Below, piece after piece: positions 7,347 through 15,102 of a DNA stretch of 64,000 nucleotides (position 1 is the first letter of the stretch; each line of letters starts with the position of its first letter). Source of the DNA: Mucilaginibacter sp. KACC 22773. Its GTDB lineage: Bacteria; Bacteroidota; Bacteroidia; Sphingobacteriales; Sphingobacteriaceae. The stretch is from positions 1,054,001 through 1,118,000 of the forward strand of contig NZ_CP117883.1 of the NCBI RefSeq assembly GCF_028736215.1. The letters are read 5' to 3'. The notes under the pieces are model-generated. The model had not been told where the DNA came from and searched no databases. It saw only the letters and a list, made by a program, of their open reading frames with translations. The position numbers were made by a program, and so were the translations under genes.

Positions 7347-8329
7347 AATATCGCCTCTATCTGCGCCAGTTCATCGGCCGAAAAAATAATATTATCCAGC
7401 GCCTTTAATGAATCGGCCAGTTGCTCGGCACGGCTTGCGCCTATTAGTACCGATGTAACGCGGGTATCTTTAAGCAACCATGCCAATGCCATTTGTGCCA
7501 GTGTTTGGCCGCGTTGCAGGGCAAGGTTGTTAAGTCTTTTTATCTGGCTCAGGCGTTCTTCAGTTAATTGCGAAGCCTGTAGAAAGCCGGTTGATTTTGC
7601 TGCCCTTGAATCTTCGGGGATGCCGTGTAAATATTTGTTGGTTAACATACCCTGGGCCAATGGCGAAAAAGGGATACAGCCCACACCCTCGTTGCCCAGC
7701 ACATCCATTAAGCCACCTTCAACCCAACGCTCAAACATGGAGTATTTTGGCTGGTGGATAAGGCATGGCGTGCCCAATTCTTTTAATATTTTAATGGCTT
7801 TAGCTGCAAGATCGGCAGGGTAGTTGGAAATGCCCGCATATAAAGCTTTCCCCTGGCGAACGATGAGATCAAGCGCTGCCATGGTTTCTTCCAGCGGCGT
7901 TTCAGGATCAGGGCGATGGTGGTAAAATATATCTACATACTCCAGGCCCATACGTTTAAGGCTTTGGTCAAGGCTGGCAACCAGGTACTTTTTTGAACCC
8001 CAATCGCCATAAGGGCCATCCCACATAGTATAGCCGGCTTTGCTGCTGATGATCATCTCATCGCGGTAACCGCGAAAATCTTCTTTTAAAATGCGACCAA
8101 AATTCTCTTCAGCCGAACCCGGCGGCGGGCCGTAGTTGTTGGCCAGATCAAAATGGGTAATGCCGCTATCAAATGCCAGGTGCAAAATTTTGCGGTAGTT
8201 TTCGGTAACATCAACGTGCCCGAAATTGTGCCACAATCCCAGTGAAATAGCCGGTAATTTAATGCCGCTATTACCGCAGCGGCGGTATTGCATTTTTTTG
8301 TATCTGTCTGCAGATGGTAGATATGTCAT
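7337..8329 (-). CDS. aldo/keto reductase, YghZ/MgrA type
   Basis: A 330-residue NADPH-dependent TIM-barrel reductase. The catalytic tetrad is visible: Asp and Tyr in THFDLANNYG (about residues 57-66), Lys in IISSKAGY and His in IFYHHRPDPET. The stretch YGPPPGSAEENFGRIL and the start YRRCGNSGIKLPAISLGLWHNFG are characteristic of the L-glyceraldehyde 3-phosphate reductase (YghZ) and potassium-channel beta-subunit-like subfamily. The C-terminal cofactor loop SVLIGASRAEQL is present. It probably detoxifies aldehydes such as methylglyoxal or L-glyceraldehyde-3-phosphate. It is the first gene of a short minus-strand run ending with the M48 peptidase. Confidence 0.92.
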   Translation of the reverse strand: MTYLPSADRYKKMQYRRCGNSGIKLPAISLGLWHNFGHVDVTENYRKILHLAFDSGITHFDLANNYGPPPGSAEENFGRILKEDFRGYRDEMIISSKAGYTMWDGPYGDWGSKKYLVASLDQSLKRMGLEYVDIFYHHRPDPETPLEETMAALDLIVRQGKALYAGISNYPADLAAKAIKILKELGTPCLIHQPKYSMFERWVEGGLMDVLGNEGVGCIPFSPLAQGMLTNKYLHGIPEDSRAAKSTGFLQASQLTEERLSQIKRLNNLALQRGQTLAQMALAWLLKDTRVTSVLIGASRAEQLADSLKALDNIIFSADELAQIEAILAP

Positions 8330-8373
8330 ATTTATAAAAGGTATGGATTGGGTGTATTGTATCGGAAGTAAAA

Positions 8374-8499
8374 ATAGAATTTTAATCAGAATATTTTGTC
8401 TGAATCAGAATTTACAGGATTTTAGAATTTTCAGAATCTAAGCAGGATACACTCCTATAATTCTGTTAATCGTATAATTCTGTGAATTCTGATTCAGAC
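8374..8499. repeat. iterated-word repeat (GAATCAGAATTT type)
   Basis: This gap is built from variants of AATTCTGATTC and its complement: TCTGAATCAGAATTTACAGG, TTTTAGAATTTTCAG on the left and ATTCTGTGAATTCTGATTCA on the right. The two halves are inverted relative to each other, and the right end runs over the folC stop codon. The same family returns at 62795-62930 and 63235-63330. Confidence 0.7.
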
Positions 8500-9795
8500 A
8501 ACCTCGGCCACCACAAAAGTACTGCCACCAACAAAAACCAGGTCGTTATCCCCAGCTGCGTTTTGAGCTGCCTGTAATGCCTGTTTAACCGATGTATATG
8601 CCGATCCCTGCAAACCAATGCTTTCAGCCTTCAGCCTTAAGCTCTCGGCCTCCAAACCCCTTGGGATATCGGGTTTGCAAAAATAGTAGGTAGCATCCTT
8701 GGGGAGCATGCTTAAAACTTTGGTAATATCCTTATCGTTCACCATACCAATTACAAAATGGAGGTGTTTGTAATTGACGGATGCAATGTTTTGTAAAACC
8801 TCCTGTATACCGTCAGGATTGTGGCCGGTATCGCAAATGGTCAGGGGTTTTTCTGTTAATGTTTCCCAGCGGCCATGTAAACCGGTGAGGGTTTTTACTT
8901 GCGATAAGCCTGTGCGGATATCATCGTCATTGATATTGAAACCCTGAATACGTAGTTCGTCAATAGCGGTTAACACCGTTTTTACATTTTTGAGCTGATA
9001 TGAGCCGGTAAGATCAAGCCGGATGTGATAATAAGCAAATTGCGGCTTACGCCTTTCAACTTTGAAATCAAGATATTTATCTGCCCTTGTGGATTTTTTG
9101 CTGCCACCATATGTTTTCCATTTCTCCGATGCAAAGGTAATCCCTGATTGTCCTTCCCAAGCTTTGTCAATAAATATCTGTGCTACTTCCGGTTGATGCT
9201 CACCGACGATTACAAGAGTATCAGGTTTAATAATGCCCGCTTTTTCGCCTGCAATGAGTTGTAAAGTATCGCCCAGGATATTCATGTGGTCCCAGCCGAT
9301 ATTGGTGATAATGGAAAGTAGCGGATTGATGATATTGGTAGAGTCCAATCGGCCCCCTAACCCAACTTCAATGATGGCTATATCTACTTTCTCTTTTGCA
9401 AAAACATCAAAAGCAAGGCCAACAGTCATTTCAAAAAACGAGGGGCGGATCTCATCAAAATCTTTAAGATGATCTTCAACAAAATCAATCACCGTTTGCT
9501 CACTGATCATTTGCCCGTTTATGCGGATGCGTTCGCGAAAATCTTTTAGGTGGGGAGACGTGTATAAGCCTGTTTTGTAACCTGCCGTTTGCAATACCGC
9601 CGCCAGCATGTGCGACGTAGAACCTTTGCCATTGGTGCCGCCAACATGCACGCTTTTAAATTGATGCTGGGGATTATCAAGGCGTTTGCAAAGCTCGACG
9701 GTATTATCGAGGTTAGCTTTATAAGCAGAAGCCCCATCGCGCGTAAACATGGGGAGCTGGGTATATAGGTATTGGATGGTTTCCTGGTAGTTCAT
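8494..9795 (-). CDS. folC: bifunctional folylpolyglutamate synthase / dihydrofolate synthase
   Basis: A 433-residue cytoplasmic Mur-ligase-type enzyme that adds glutamate to dihydropteroate and folates. The ATP-binding loop is GGTNGKGSTSHML (about residues 51-63), and the family signature LYTSPHLKDFRERIRINGQ follows. Further Mur-ligase motifs are IEVGLGGRLDSTNI, ITNIGWDHMNILGDTL and GRWETLTEKPLTICDTGHNPDG. Length is normal. It lies downstream of the TonB/ExbBD block in the same direction, separated by a repeat of about 150 bases; this adjacency is common in Bacteroidota. Confidence 0.95.
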   Translation of the reverse strand: MNYQETIQYLYTQLPMFTRDGASAYKANLDNTVELCKRLDNPQHQFKSVHVGGTNGKGSTSHMLAAVLQTAGYKTGLYTSPHLKDFRERIRINGQMISEQTVIDFVEDHLKDFDEIRPSFFEMTVGLAFDVFAKEKVDIAIIEVGLGGRLDSTNIINPLLSIITNIGWDHMNILGDTLQLIAGEKAGIIKPDTLVIVGEHQPEVAQIFIDKAWEGQSGITFASEKWKTYGGSKKSTRADKYLDFKVERRKPQFAYYHIRLDLTGSYQLKNVKTVLTAIDELRIQGFNINDDDIRTGLSQVKTLTGLHGRWETLTEKPLTICDTGHNPDGIQEVLQNIASVNYKHLHFVIGMVNDKDITKVLSMLPKDATYYFCKPDIPRGLEAESLRLKAESIGLQGSAYTSVKQALQAAQNAAGDNDLVFVGGSTFVVAEVV

Positions 9796-9945
9796 GATTC
9801 ATGGTTGATAGTTCATGGTGATGAAGGTTGAACTACTAACAATGCTACAAATGTAGCATTGAACCGTTAAATTAATGTTTGGTATTGTAAAATTTGAAGC
9901 TGTCTGGTTGCCATGAACCATCAACTATGATCCATGAACCAAAGA
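9796..9945. repeat. iterated-word inverted repeat (ATGGTTCATG type)
   Basis: The gap between folC and the tonB-like gene has TTCATGGTTGATAGTTCATG on the left and CCATGAACCATCAACTATG, ATCCATGAACC on the right, separated by an AT-rich centre. The two sides are inverted and each is built from the word ATGGTTCATG or its complement, so an extended hairpin is possible. Confidence 0.7.
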
Positions 9946-10764
9946 TTAATTTACCTTAAACACAAATACCACAGTACCTACCTGGGTATCAGGTGCCGAA
10001 TCGAGGGGATTTAGCTTAGAGTTTTTTACAGCATCTTCACATTTTTGCAACAACGCCGCATCGGTTATAGTGGTTCCACGGGCACCGGCACGCGCGTATA
10101 CTACGTTGCCATCTTTATCAACTCTTATATCAACCATTATTTTGCCTGTTTGGCGGTTGTCGTCGCTAACAGAGGGGCGGCTTACAAAATTACGCTGGGC
10201 CATGTTAAGGTTGCCTCCGTTACCAGATCCTGTTCCGTTATAATTGTTAGTTAGCGTAGTGCCTGTAGTTTTGCCCTGGTTTCCCGGTTTATTGCCCGTT
10301 CCGTCGCCTTCACCGGTGCCGGTTGTGGCTTTGCCTTTGTAAAGGGCATTTTGGTTCACAACGGGTTTTGCAACCGATTTAGTAGGCTGTGGCGTAGCTA
10401 CTGCCGTTGTTGGTTTTTTGGTTGGGGCCGCCACTTCAGGCGCATCTTCGGTATTTTGGGTAACAACGGTTTTTTCGCTGGCCTGCGGTGTTGGTTTGTC
10501 CTCCGACGGCGGGGCAGGGGTAACTTTGTCGGGTTTGGTATGATTAGCTTTCTCGGCAACCGAAGGTTCTTCTGTACTCATATAATCGTTACCCATGCCT
10601 TCATCAACGGTGCCATAATTCACCAGGATACCACCTGTACCTTCCTCTTGCTTAGGCGGGTTTTTAAACACGATAAAATAACATGCCGCTATCAGCAAGG
10701 TCATGATAATGCCTGTTGCTAAAAACGCCTTTGGATAGTTATTTTGCTCTTCCCTGTATTCCAT
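9946..10764 (-). CDS. energy transducer TonB family protein
   Basis: A 272-residue TonB-type protein using the ATG at 10764 (EYREEQNNYPKAFL...); an upstream start would lie inside a repeat. After a short cytoplasmic end comes one membrane helix (residues about 15-32, AFLATGIIMTLLIAACYFIVF), then a long proline/threonine/lysine-rich periplasmic spacer, a glycine/asparagine-rich stretch (GTGEGDGTGNKPGNQGK), and a C-terminal domain (GKIMVDIRVDKDGNVVYARAGARGTT...VGTVVFVFKV) matching TonB C-terminal folds. It would pass proton-motive energy from ExbB/ExbD to outer-membrane partners. It follows exbB and exbD on the same strand, separated from exbD by a repeat. Confidence 0.88.
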   Translation of the reverse strand: MEYREEQNNYPKAFLATGIIMTLLIAACYFIVFKNPPKQEEGTGGILVNYGTVDEGMGNDYMSTEEPSVAEKANHTKPDKVTPAPPSEDKPTPQASEKTVVTQNTEDAPEVAAPTKKPTTAVATPQPTKSVAKPVVNQNALYKGKATTGTGEGDGTGNKPGNQGKTTGTTLTNNYNGTGSGNGGNLNMAQRNFVSRPSVSDDNRQTGKIMVDIRVDKDGNVVYARAGARGTTITDAALLQKCEDAVKNSKLNPLDSAPDTQVGTVVFVFKVN

Positions 10765-10765
10765 T

Positions 10766-10921
10766 TTATTCAGTTGGCAGTTGCCGGTTTGCAGTTGCAT
10801 GTTTGCAGTTATCAGTTGCATGTTTGCAGTTATCAGTTGCTCTTTATTTCAAAGTTAAGCAAAAGCAAAACCTTTACGCAAACTGATAACTGCCGAGTGC
10901 CCACTGTAAACTGCAAACTGC
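10766..10921. repeat. iterated-word inverted repeat (CAGTTTGCAGTT type)
   Basis: The exbD-tonB gap contains repeated CAGTTGGCAGTT, TTTGCAGTTGCATG and two adjacent copies of a 21-base unit (ATGTTTGCAGTTATCAGTTG, at about 10799 and 10820) on one side and the complementary words AACTGATAACTGCC, GTAAACTGCAAACTGCC on the other. The halves are inverted. Being inside an operon, it may form a stable mRNA hairpin. Confidence 0.75.
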
Positions 10922-11320
10922 CTATTTAGGTTCCGTTGCTAAAACCAGTTTAATGTTCAATTTTTGTGCTATATCCAATACCTGTACCACATCCTGTATG
11001 GCCACGGTTTTATCTACCGATAAAACAATGGTTAATTCTTTAGCCATCGTTTTGTAGGTTGATAGTTCGTCCATTAGTTTATCTACAGGCACAACCTTTT
11101 TATCAACGGTATACACCAGATCTTTAGTAATAGCTACGTTGATTGTTTTTTTGGAGATAGACTGCCCGCTTGACGATTTTGGCAAAACCAGCTTAACCAC
11201 GTTTGGGTTGGTTACCGTAGATGCGATGAGGAAAAACAAAAGCAGGAAGAACATGATATCGTTCATAGCCGAGGTATGTACCTCGGCAGATGCACTTTTA
11301 TGTCTTTTTCTTAAATTCAT
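10922..11320 (-). CDS. exbD: ExbD/TolR family biopolymer transport protein
   Basis: A 132-residue inner-membrane protein. The N-terminus is basic (NLRKRHKSASAEVHTSAMND), followed by one membrane helix (IMFFLLLFFLIASTVTNPN) carrying the position of the conserved Asp (MNDIMFF), then a periplasmic domain VKLVLPKSSSG...LTIVLSVDKTVAIQDVVQVLDIAQKLNIKLVLAT of the ExbD type. With ExbB it forms the proton-driven motor for TonB. It overlaps exbB by ATGA and precedes the tonB-like gene. Confidence 0.93.
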   Translation of the reverse strand: MNLRKRHKSASAEVHTSAMNDIMFFLLLFFLIASTVTNPNVVKLVLPKSSSGQSISKKTINVAITKDLVYTVDKKVVPVDKLMDELSTYKTMAKELTIVLSVDKTVAIQDVVQVLDIAQKLNIKLVLATEPK

Positions 11321-12027
11321 TTGCTTGGCTCCTCTAACAGGTCAATAAATTCAATGGCATCAGTTTCCAGTTTCAGGATCACCTTATCAACCATCATATT
11401 TAAAATATGGTAGCACACGTAGGCCACAATACCCACAAATAAGCCGGCGGCTGATGTTACCATTTTTACATATAAACCACCAGATATAACACCCATACTG
11501 ATGTTATCTGTTTTAGAAATATCGTAAAAAATTTTGATTACACCCGCAATAGTACCCAGGAAACCAAACATCGGCGCAATACCGGCAACAATACCCAGAA
11601 TACCAATGTTTTTTTCGAGTTTGGATACTTCCAGCTTGCCAATGTTTTCTATCGCGCCTTCAATATCTTTTATCGGGCGGCCAATGCGCAACAGGCCTTT
11701 TTGAAGCATACGGCCCAATGGCGTATTGCTGTTACGGCAAATGGCGATGGCCGATTCCAGGTTGCCCGAATGGATACTTGCACGTACCTGTACCATCAGG
11801 TTCGACTCATTACGGGATGCCTTGCGGATAGTAAAATAGCGTTCAAAAAATATCACAAGCCCCAGTACAGCAAGTATGCCAATAGGTATCATTACCCAGC
11901 CGCCTTTTATCAGCAGGTCGCCAAAACGTAAATCTTCTGCGGGTGCTAATTGAGTGGCTGCATGGTTAGCGGTATCTGCTAAGTGCTTTGCTGTATCTGT
12001 TACTGCCTGTATTAATAATAAAGTCAT
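11317..12027 (-). CDS. exbB: MotA/TolQ/ExbB proton channel family protein
   Basis: A 236-residue inner-membrane protein with three predicted helices: about residues 38-62 (GGWVMIPIGILAVLGLVIFFERYF), 140-165 and 180-205. The conserved ExbB region LEKNIGILGIVAGIAPMFGFLGTIAGVIKIF is present, including the glycine-rich helix and the TGT-like GFLGTIAG motif. It makes the pentameric channel around ExbD. It overlaps the upstream HU-SPOR gene by four bases (ATGA) and exbD by four bases, so the three are translationally coupled. Confidence 0.95.
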   Translation of the reverse strand: MTLLLIQAVTDTAKHLADTANHAATQLAPAEDLRFGDLLIKGGWVMIPIGILAVLGLVIFFERYFTIRKASRNESNLMVQVRASIHSGNLESAIAICRNSNTPLGRMLQKGLLRIGRPIKDIEGAIENIGKLEVSKLEKNIGILGIVAGIAPMFGFLGTIAGVIKIFYDISKTDNISMGVISGGLYVKMVTSAAGLFVGIVAYVCYHILNMMVDKVILKLETDAIEFIDLLEEPSK

Positions 12028-13157
12028 TTCTGATGTTTAACGAGTTGATATGGATACGATGTTATTTCTATTTTCTTTTCTTTTACCAGCCTGTCTTTCT
12101 GTGCTTTTGCTTCATCATAAGTTGCAAAGCTGCCGGTTACAACCTTAATGCGCGGACCAGTACCGGGGCCGCTGTAAACGCGGGCATCAACCCCTTTTCT
12201 CTGGTAATTATCTGCTTCTGCCTGGGCTTTTTTTACCGTTTTAAACGACCCCAGGATAACGGCGAAAACAGGGCCGGTTGATGAATCGGCAGGCGGGGTG
12301 GCAACACTTGCTGTCTTTAACGCAGAATCGGGCTTTAAAATTGCTTTTTTGATGGTATCAGTAGGCTGTGCCGCTTTTTTTACGGAGTCGGTATCGCTTT
12401 TTGTAACAGGTGTTGCTTTGGGCTCGGGCGGCAACTGCATTTCCTGGCCTTTGTTCAGGCGCAGCCATTGTGGTTTAAATTTGTAAATGGTTAAACCGGC
12501 GCTGGCCAAAATTATTATAGCTATTAATACAATTGCCCAGGTGCTTATACTGCGCCTTGGTTCTGGCTCGTCGTCAAAATATTCTTCGGGTTGATTAACA
12601 GTTTCCTCTGACAGGATTTCCCTGATTGGTGGCGGTAATGGCAAAGGCTCCGGCGATTGTACAGCGGCCGTTGTTGCCTGGGGCGTGCCAACAGCTTCTG
12701 GCGCGGCAGTGCCCGTTTCAACTGTTACCTCTGGCGCAGCGGGCTGGTTTAGTTTTTTTATGCCGACGGGCGCGTACCCGTAAAACGATGCATTATCAGC
12801 ATTGCTTATCTTTGATTTAAAGGCAATTTTGCCTTTATCCATAAAAAACCAACCCAGATCGGCAAACGGAACTTCCTGCAAAGCAGCCTCTTGTTTTAAG
12901 GAGTTTATGTATTTATCGGTGAAGTACTTAGATGACGCAAGGGAAATTTTTTTCTTTTCGGCGATGTACCTTGTTAAAGTGTCATCACCATCAACTATTT
13001 GCGGATTGAACTGTATTTTATAGCCTGGCGGGTAAAATTTGCGTTCGGCATCGTTATACCATGCGCTTACACGAACATGCACAAAATGGCCCAGCCCAGG
13101 CACGCTTATTTCGCCGTGCTGGCCCAATAGTTCGCTTAAGTAATTGGCTATATCCAT
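12024..13157 (-). CDS. HU-CCDC81-like and SPOR domain protein with a membrane anchor
   Basis: A 377-residue bitopic protein. Residues 1-135 (YLSELLGQHGEISVPGLGHF... FADLGWFFMDKGKIAFKSK) match the HU-like fold found in Bacteroidota proteins of the HU-CCDC81 type. A proline-rich linker follows, then one membrane helix (about 205-224, ISTWAIVLIAIIILASAGLTIY), a polar spacer and a C-terminal SPOR domain (about 293-370: FAVILGSFKTVKKAQAEADNYQRKG...RIKVVTGSFATYDEAKA). SPOR domains bind denuded peptidoglycan, often at the septum. The N-terminus would be cytoplasmic. It overlaps exbB by four bases and follows the barrel gene by 34 bases. Confidence 0.88.
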   Translation of the reverse strand: MDIANYLSELLGQHGEISVPGLGHFVHVRVSAWYNDAERKFYPPGYKIQFNPQIVDGDDTLTRYIAEKKKISLASSKYFTDKYINSLKQEAALQEVPFADLGWFFMDKGKIAFKSKISNADNASFYGYAPVGIKKLNQPAAPEVTVETGTAAPEAVGTPQATTAAVQSPEPLPLPPPIREILSEETVNQPEEYFDDEPEPRRSISTWAIVLIAIIILASAGLTIYKFKPQWLRLNKGQEMQLPPEPKATPVTKSDTDSVKKAAQPTDTIKKAILKPDSALKTASVATPPADSSTGPVFAVILGSFKTVKKAQAEADNYQRKGVDARVYSGPGTGPRIKVVTGSFATYDEAKAQKDRLVKEKKIEITSYPYQLVKHQK

Positions 13158-13191
13158 TTGCTAAAATACGGTTTACTACAAAGTTGATATC

Positions 13192-15066
13192 TTAAAATGA
13201 GAAACCAACGCCGCCAAAGATATTAAATCCATAGTTAGGATAGTATACCCAGTTTTGATAACCTGAGTTTAAAATGTTATTTGCCTGCGCAAATACTGTA
13301 ATAACGGGTGTAACCCGGTATTCAACACCGCCATTCAAATCGGCAAATGACGTAATTTCGCGGTTTTTCATTAACAGGGTTGTATTTGGTGTCGGCGTTC
13401 CCAACGGCCCCGGTGTTATGCCGAATGGCCTGTCATAGGCGGTTCCCCTTATCAATAATGAGCCGGTAATGCTTACTTTGTTGTTAATATGAATGGCAGT
13501 ACCTGCTGTTAACAAAAACTTAGGCAAGTTCCAGGCTTGCGCTTCTGTGGCCATTTTATAGTCCTTAAACTCCACGCGGCCAAAAATGTTTACATCTTCA
13601 GTTGCCTTAAAATCAAGCTCGCCATTAAAACCGCTTACACGCGACCGTCCTTTATCATATATCACATCAAACTTGTAACCCTGAGTGGTTTGGGTACTTA
13701 CAAATAAGGCCATATCTTTTACGCTGTTGCGAAACACTGCAGCTTTAAAGCTAAGCCCGGGTGCCAGCGTGCCTTTTAAGCCGGCGCTGATATCCAATTG
13801 ATCAACGGAGTTTTGAAGCTTTATATTTTGATTGATATATGGGTTTACATTTGCAAAATCGCGAATAGATGCCCTGTTTACATCACCCTTGGCCTCAACA
13901 AAAAGGCGTACATATTTAGGAATTACCTGGTACTCGAGTTTTGCTGCAGGGAAAACAAAAAAGCGGTCATAATCGCCAAATTCTTTAGCGATGGTTACGC
14001 CCGCGTCTATTTTATAGTTGGTACCCTGGAATTTAATATAAGGGTTTAACCGCAGAATGCTGTTGTTTAAGTTATAAGCACTATCTTTTGGATTGGCAAC
14101 ATCAATTGAAGCGCCAAGGCCGGTGTAAAACTGTTTAATAGTTTGGTTTACGAAGCCCGAAAGCACAATATTACTCTCACGCGCTTTAAACGCATTGCTA
14201 AAAGAATAACCGTTTAGTTTTACCGAGTAGGTAAAGTCGTTTTCAACATTCTTAAAGTTTTTGGCCAGTTCAACTTCGCCGCTGATATCATTAAAATATT
14301 GCTTTTGCGGGGTAAAGGTTAAAGGAATTGAATCCGGATGGCCGTAAAAGTAAACTCCACGGCGTTTGTAATTAATACGGCCGCTAATGGTGTTTTCTGA
14401 ATTGATGCTTTTGATAAATACTCCAACTTCGTCTTTACTTTCGGTTTGCTTATCCCATGAACCCGATTGCGAAAGGTGTTTCAGGAAACCGCCAACCTGT
14501 AAAGCCTGGTCGCGGCCGTTACCAAAATACGCTTCGCCAAACAAGGTTTTCATGCTACCCACGCCTGCTTTAACATAGTTGTTAAGCAATACCGAGTCCT
14601 GCTCGGCAGGCCGTTTTTGGGCATCAAGGCGTTTAATTTCCGAATCCTGCTCCAGTTTTTTATCCAACGGGGCATAGGCCAACGGCGCCTTAAAAGGTAC
14701 TTTATCTTCCAGGTCAGGATTACGGCGAATTTTTACCGCATCGGCTAAAACCGGTTTATAGGCAGTAGTTACCACAATCTCTTCTGATAAACTTCCGCCG
14801 TTTGCGGGATTGTTGCCGTTGGCCCCACCCTTTTTAGTAGTATCCTGGCTGGTTTTGCTAACTACATCACCCAGTTTTTTTGCACCGGCATCGGTTTTCT
14901 TAACAGTAGTTTTTGTTGCAGGTTTTGCGGGTGCCTTGGCCGGCGTTTTGGCTTTAACTGTTTTTACTGTTGCCTTTTTTGCATGTTTCTTTGTTTGCGC
15001 TTGTGCAGGAACAAAGTATAATGCTATTATTAAGGTAAGCAGCGTATAGGTGTATCTTAATTTCAT
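13192..15066 (-). CDS. outer-membrane beta-barrel protein, TonB-receptor-like, with a lysine-rich N-terminal region
   Basis: A 624-residue exported protein with a signal peptide (KLRYTYTLLTLIIALYFVPAQAQ), then a low-complexity stretch rich in Lys, Ala, Thr and Pro (residues about 25-75), then a short segment LSEEIVVTTAYKPVLADAVKIRRNP that resembles the TonB-box/plug entry of receptors (EEIVVT.AYKP). The rest alternates beta strands and ends in GFNIFGGVGFSF, an aromatic C-terminus typical of outer-membrane barrels. No full plug domain is apparent, so it is not a standard SusC-type receptor. It sits 36 bases behind the TPR gene and 34 bases before the HU-SPOR gene. Confidence 0.82.
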   Translation of the reverse strand: MKLRYTYTLLTLIIALYFVPAQAQTKKHAKKATVKTVKAKTPAKAPAKPATKTTVKKTDAGAKKLGDVVSKTSQDTTKKGGANGNNPANGGSLSEEIVVTTAYKPVLADAVKIRRNPDLEDKVPFKAPLAYAPLDKKLEQDSEIKRLDAQKRPAEQDSVLLNNYVKAGVGSMKTLFGEAYFGNGRDQALQVGGFLKHLSQSGSWDKQTESKDEVGVFIKSINSENTISGRINYKRRGVYFYGHPDSIPLTFTPQKQYFNDISGEVELAKNFKNVENDFTYSVKLNGYSFSNAFKARESNIVLSGFVNQTIKQFYTGLGASIDVANPKDSAYNLNNSILRLNPYIKFQGTNYKIDAGVTIAKEFGDYDRFFVFPAAKLEYQVIPKYVRLFVEAKGDVNRASIRDFANVNPYINQNIKLQNSVDQLDISAGLKGTLAPGLSFKAAVFRNSVKDMALFVSTQTTQGYKFDVIYDKGRSRVSGFNGELDFKATEDVNIFGRVEFKDYKMATEAQAWNLPKFLLTAGTAIHINNKVSITGSLLIRGTAYDRPFGITPGPLGTPTPNTTLLMKNREITSFADLNGGVEYRVTPVITVFAQANNILNSGYQNWVYYPNYGFNIFGGVGFSF

Positions 15067-15102
15067 TGCTTGTCTTCTTTTATATTACTCTTCGTTATCC
15101 TG

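Noticed and set aside
10744..10821. A longer start for the TonB-like protein at 10821
   Set aside because: The added residues are coded by the CAGTTTGCAGTT repeat (QLITANMQLQTGNCQLNK); the ATG at 10764 gives a normal TonB N-terminus.
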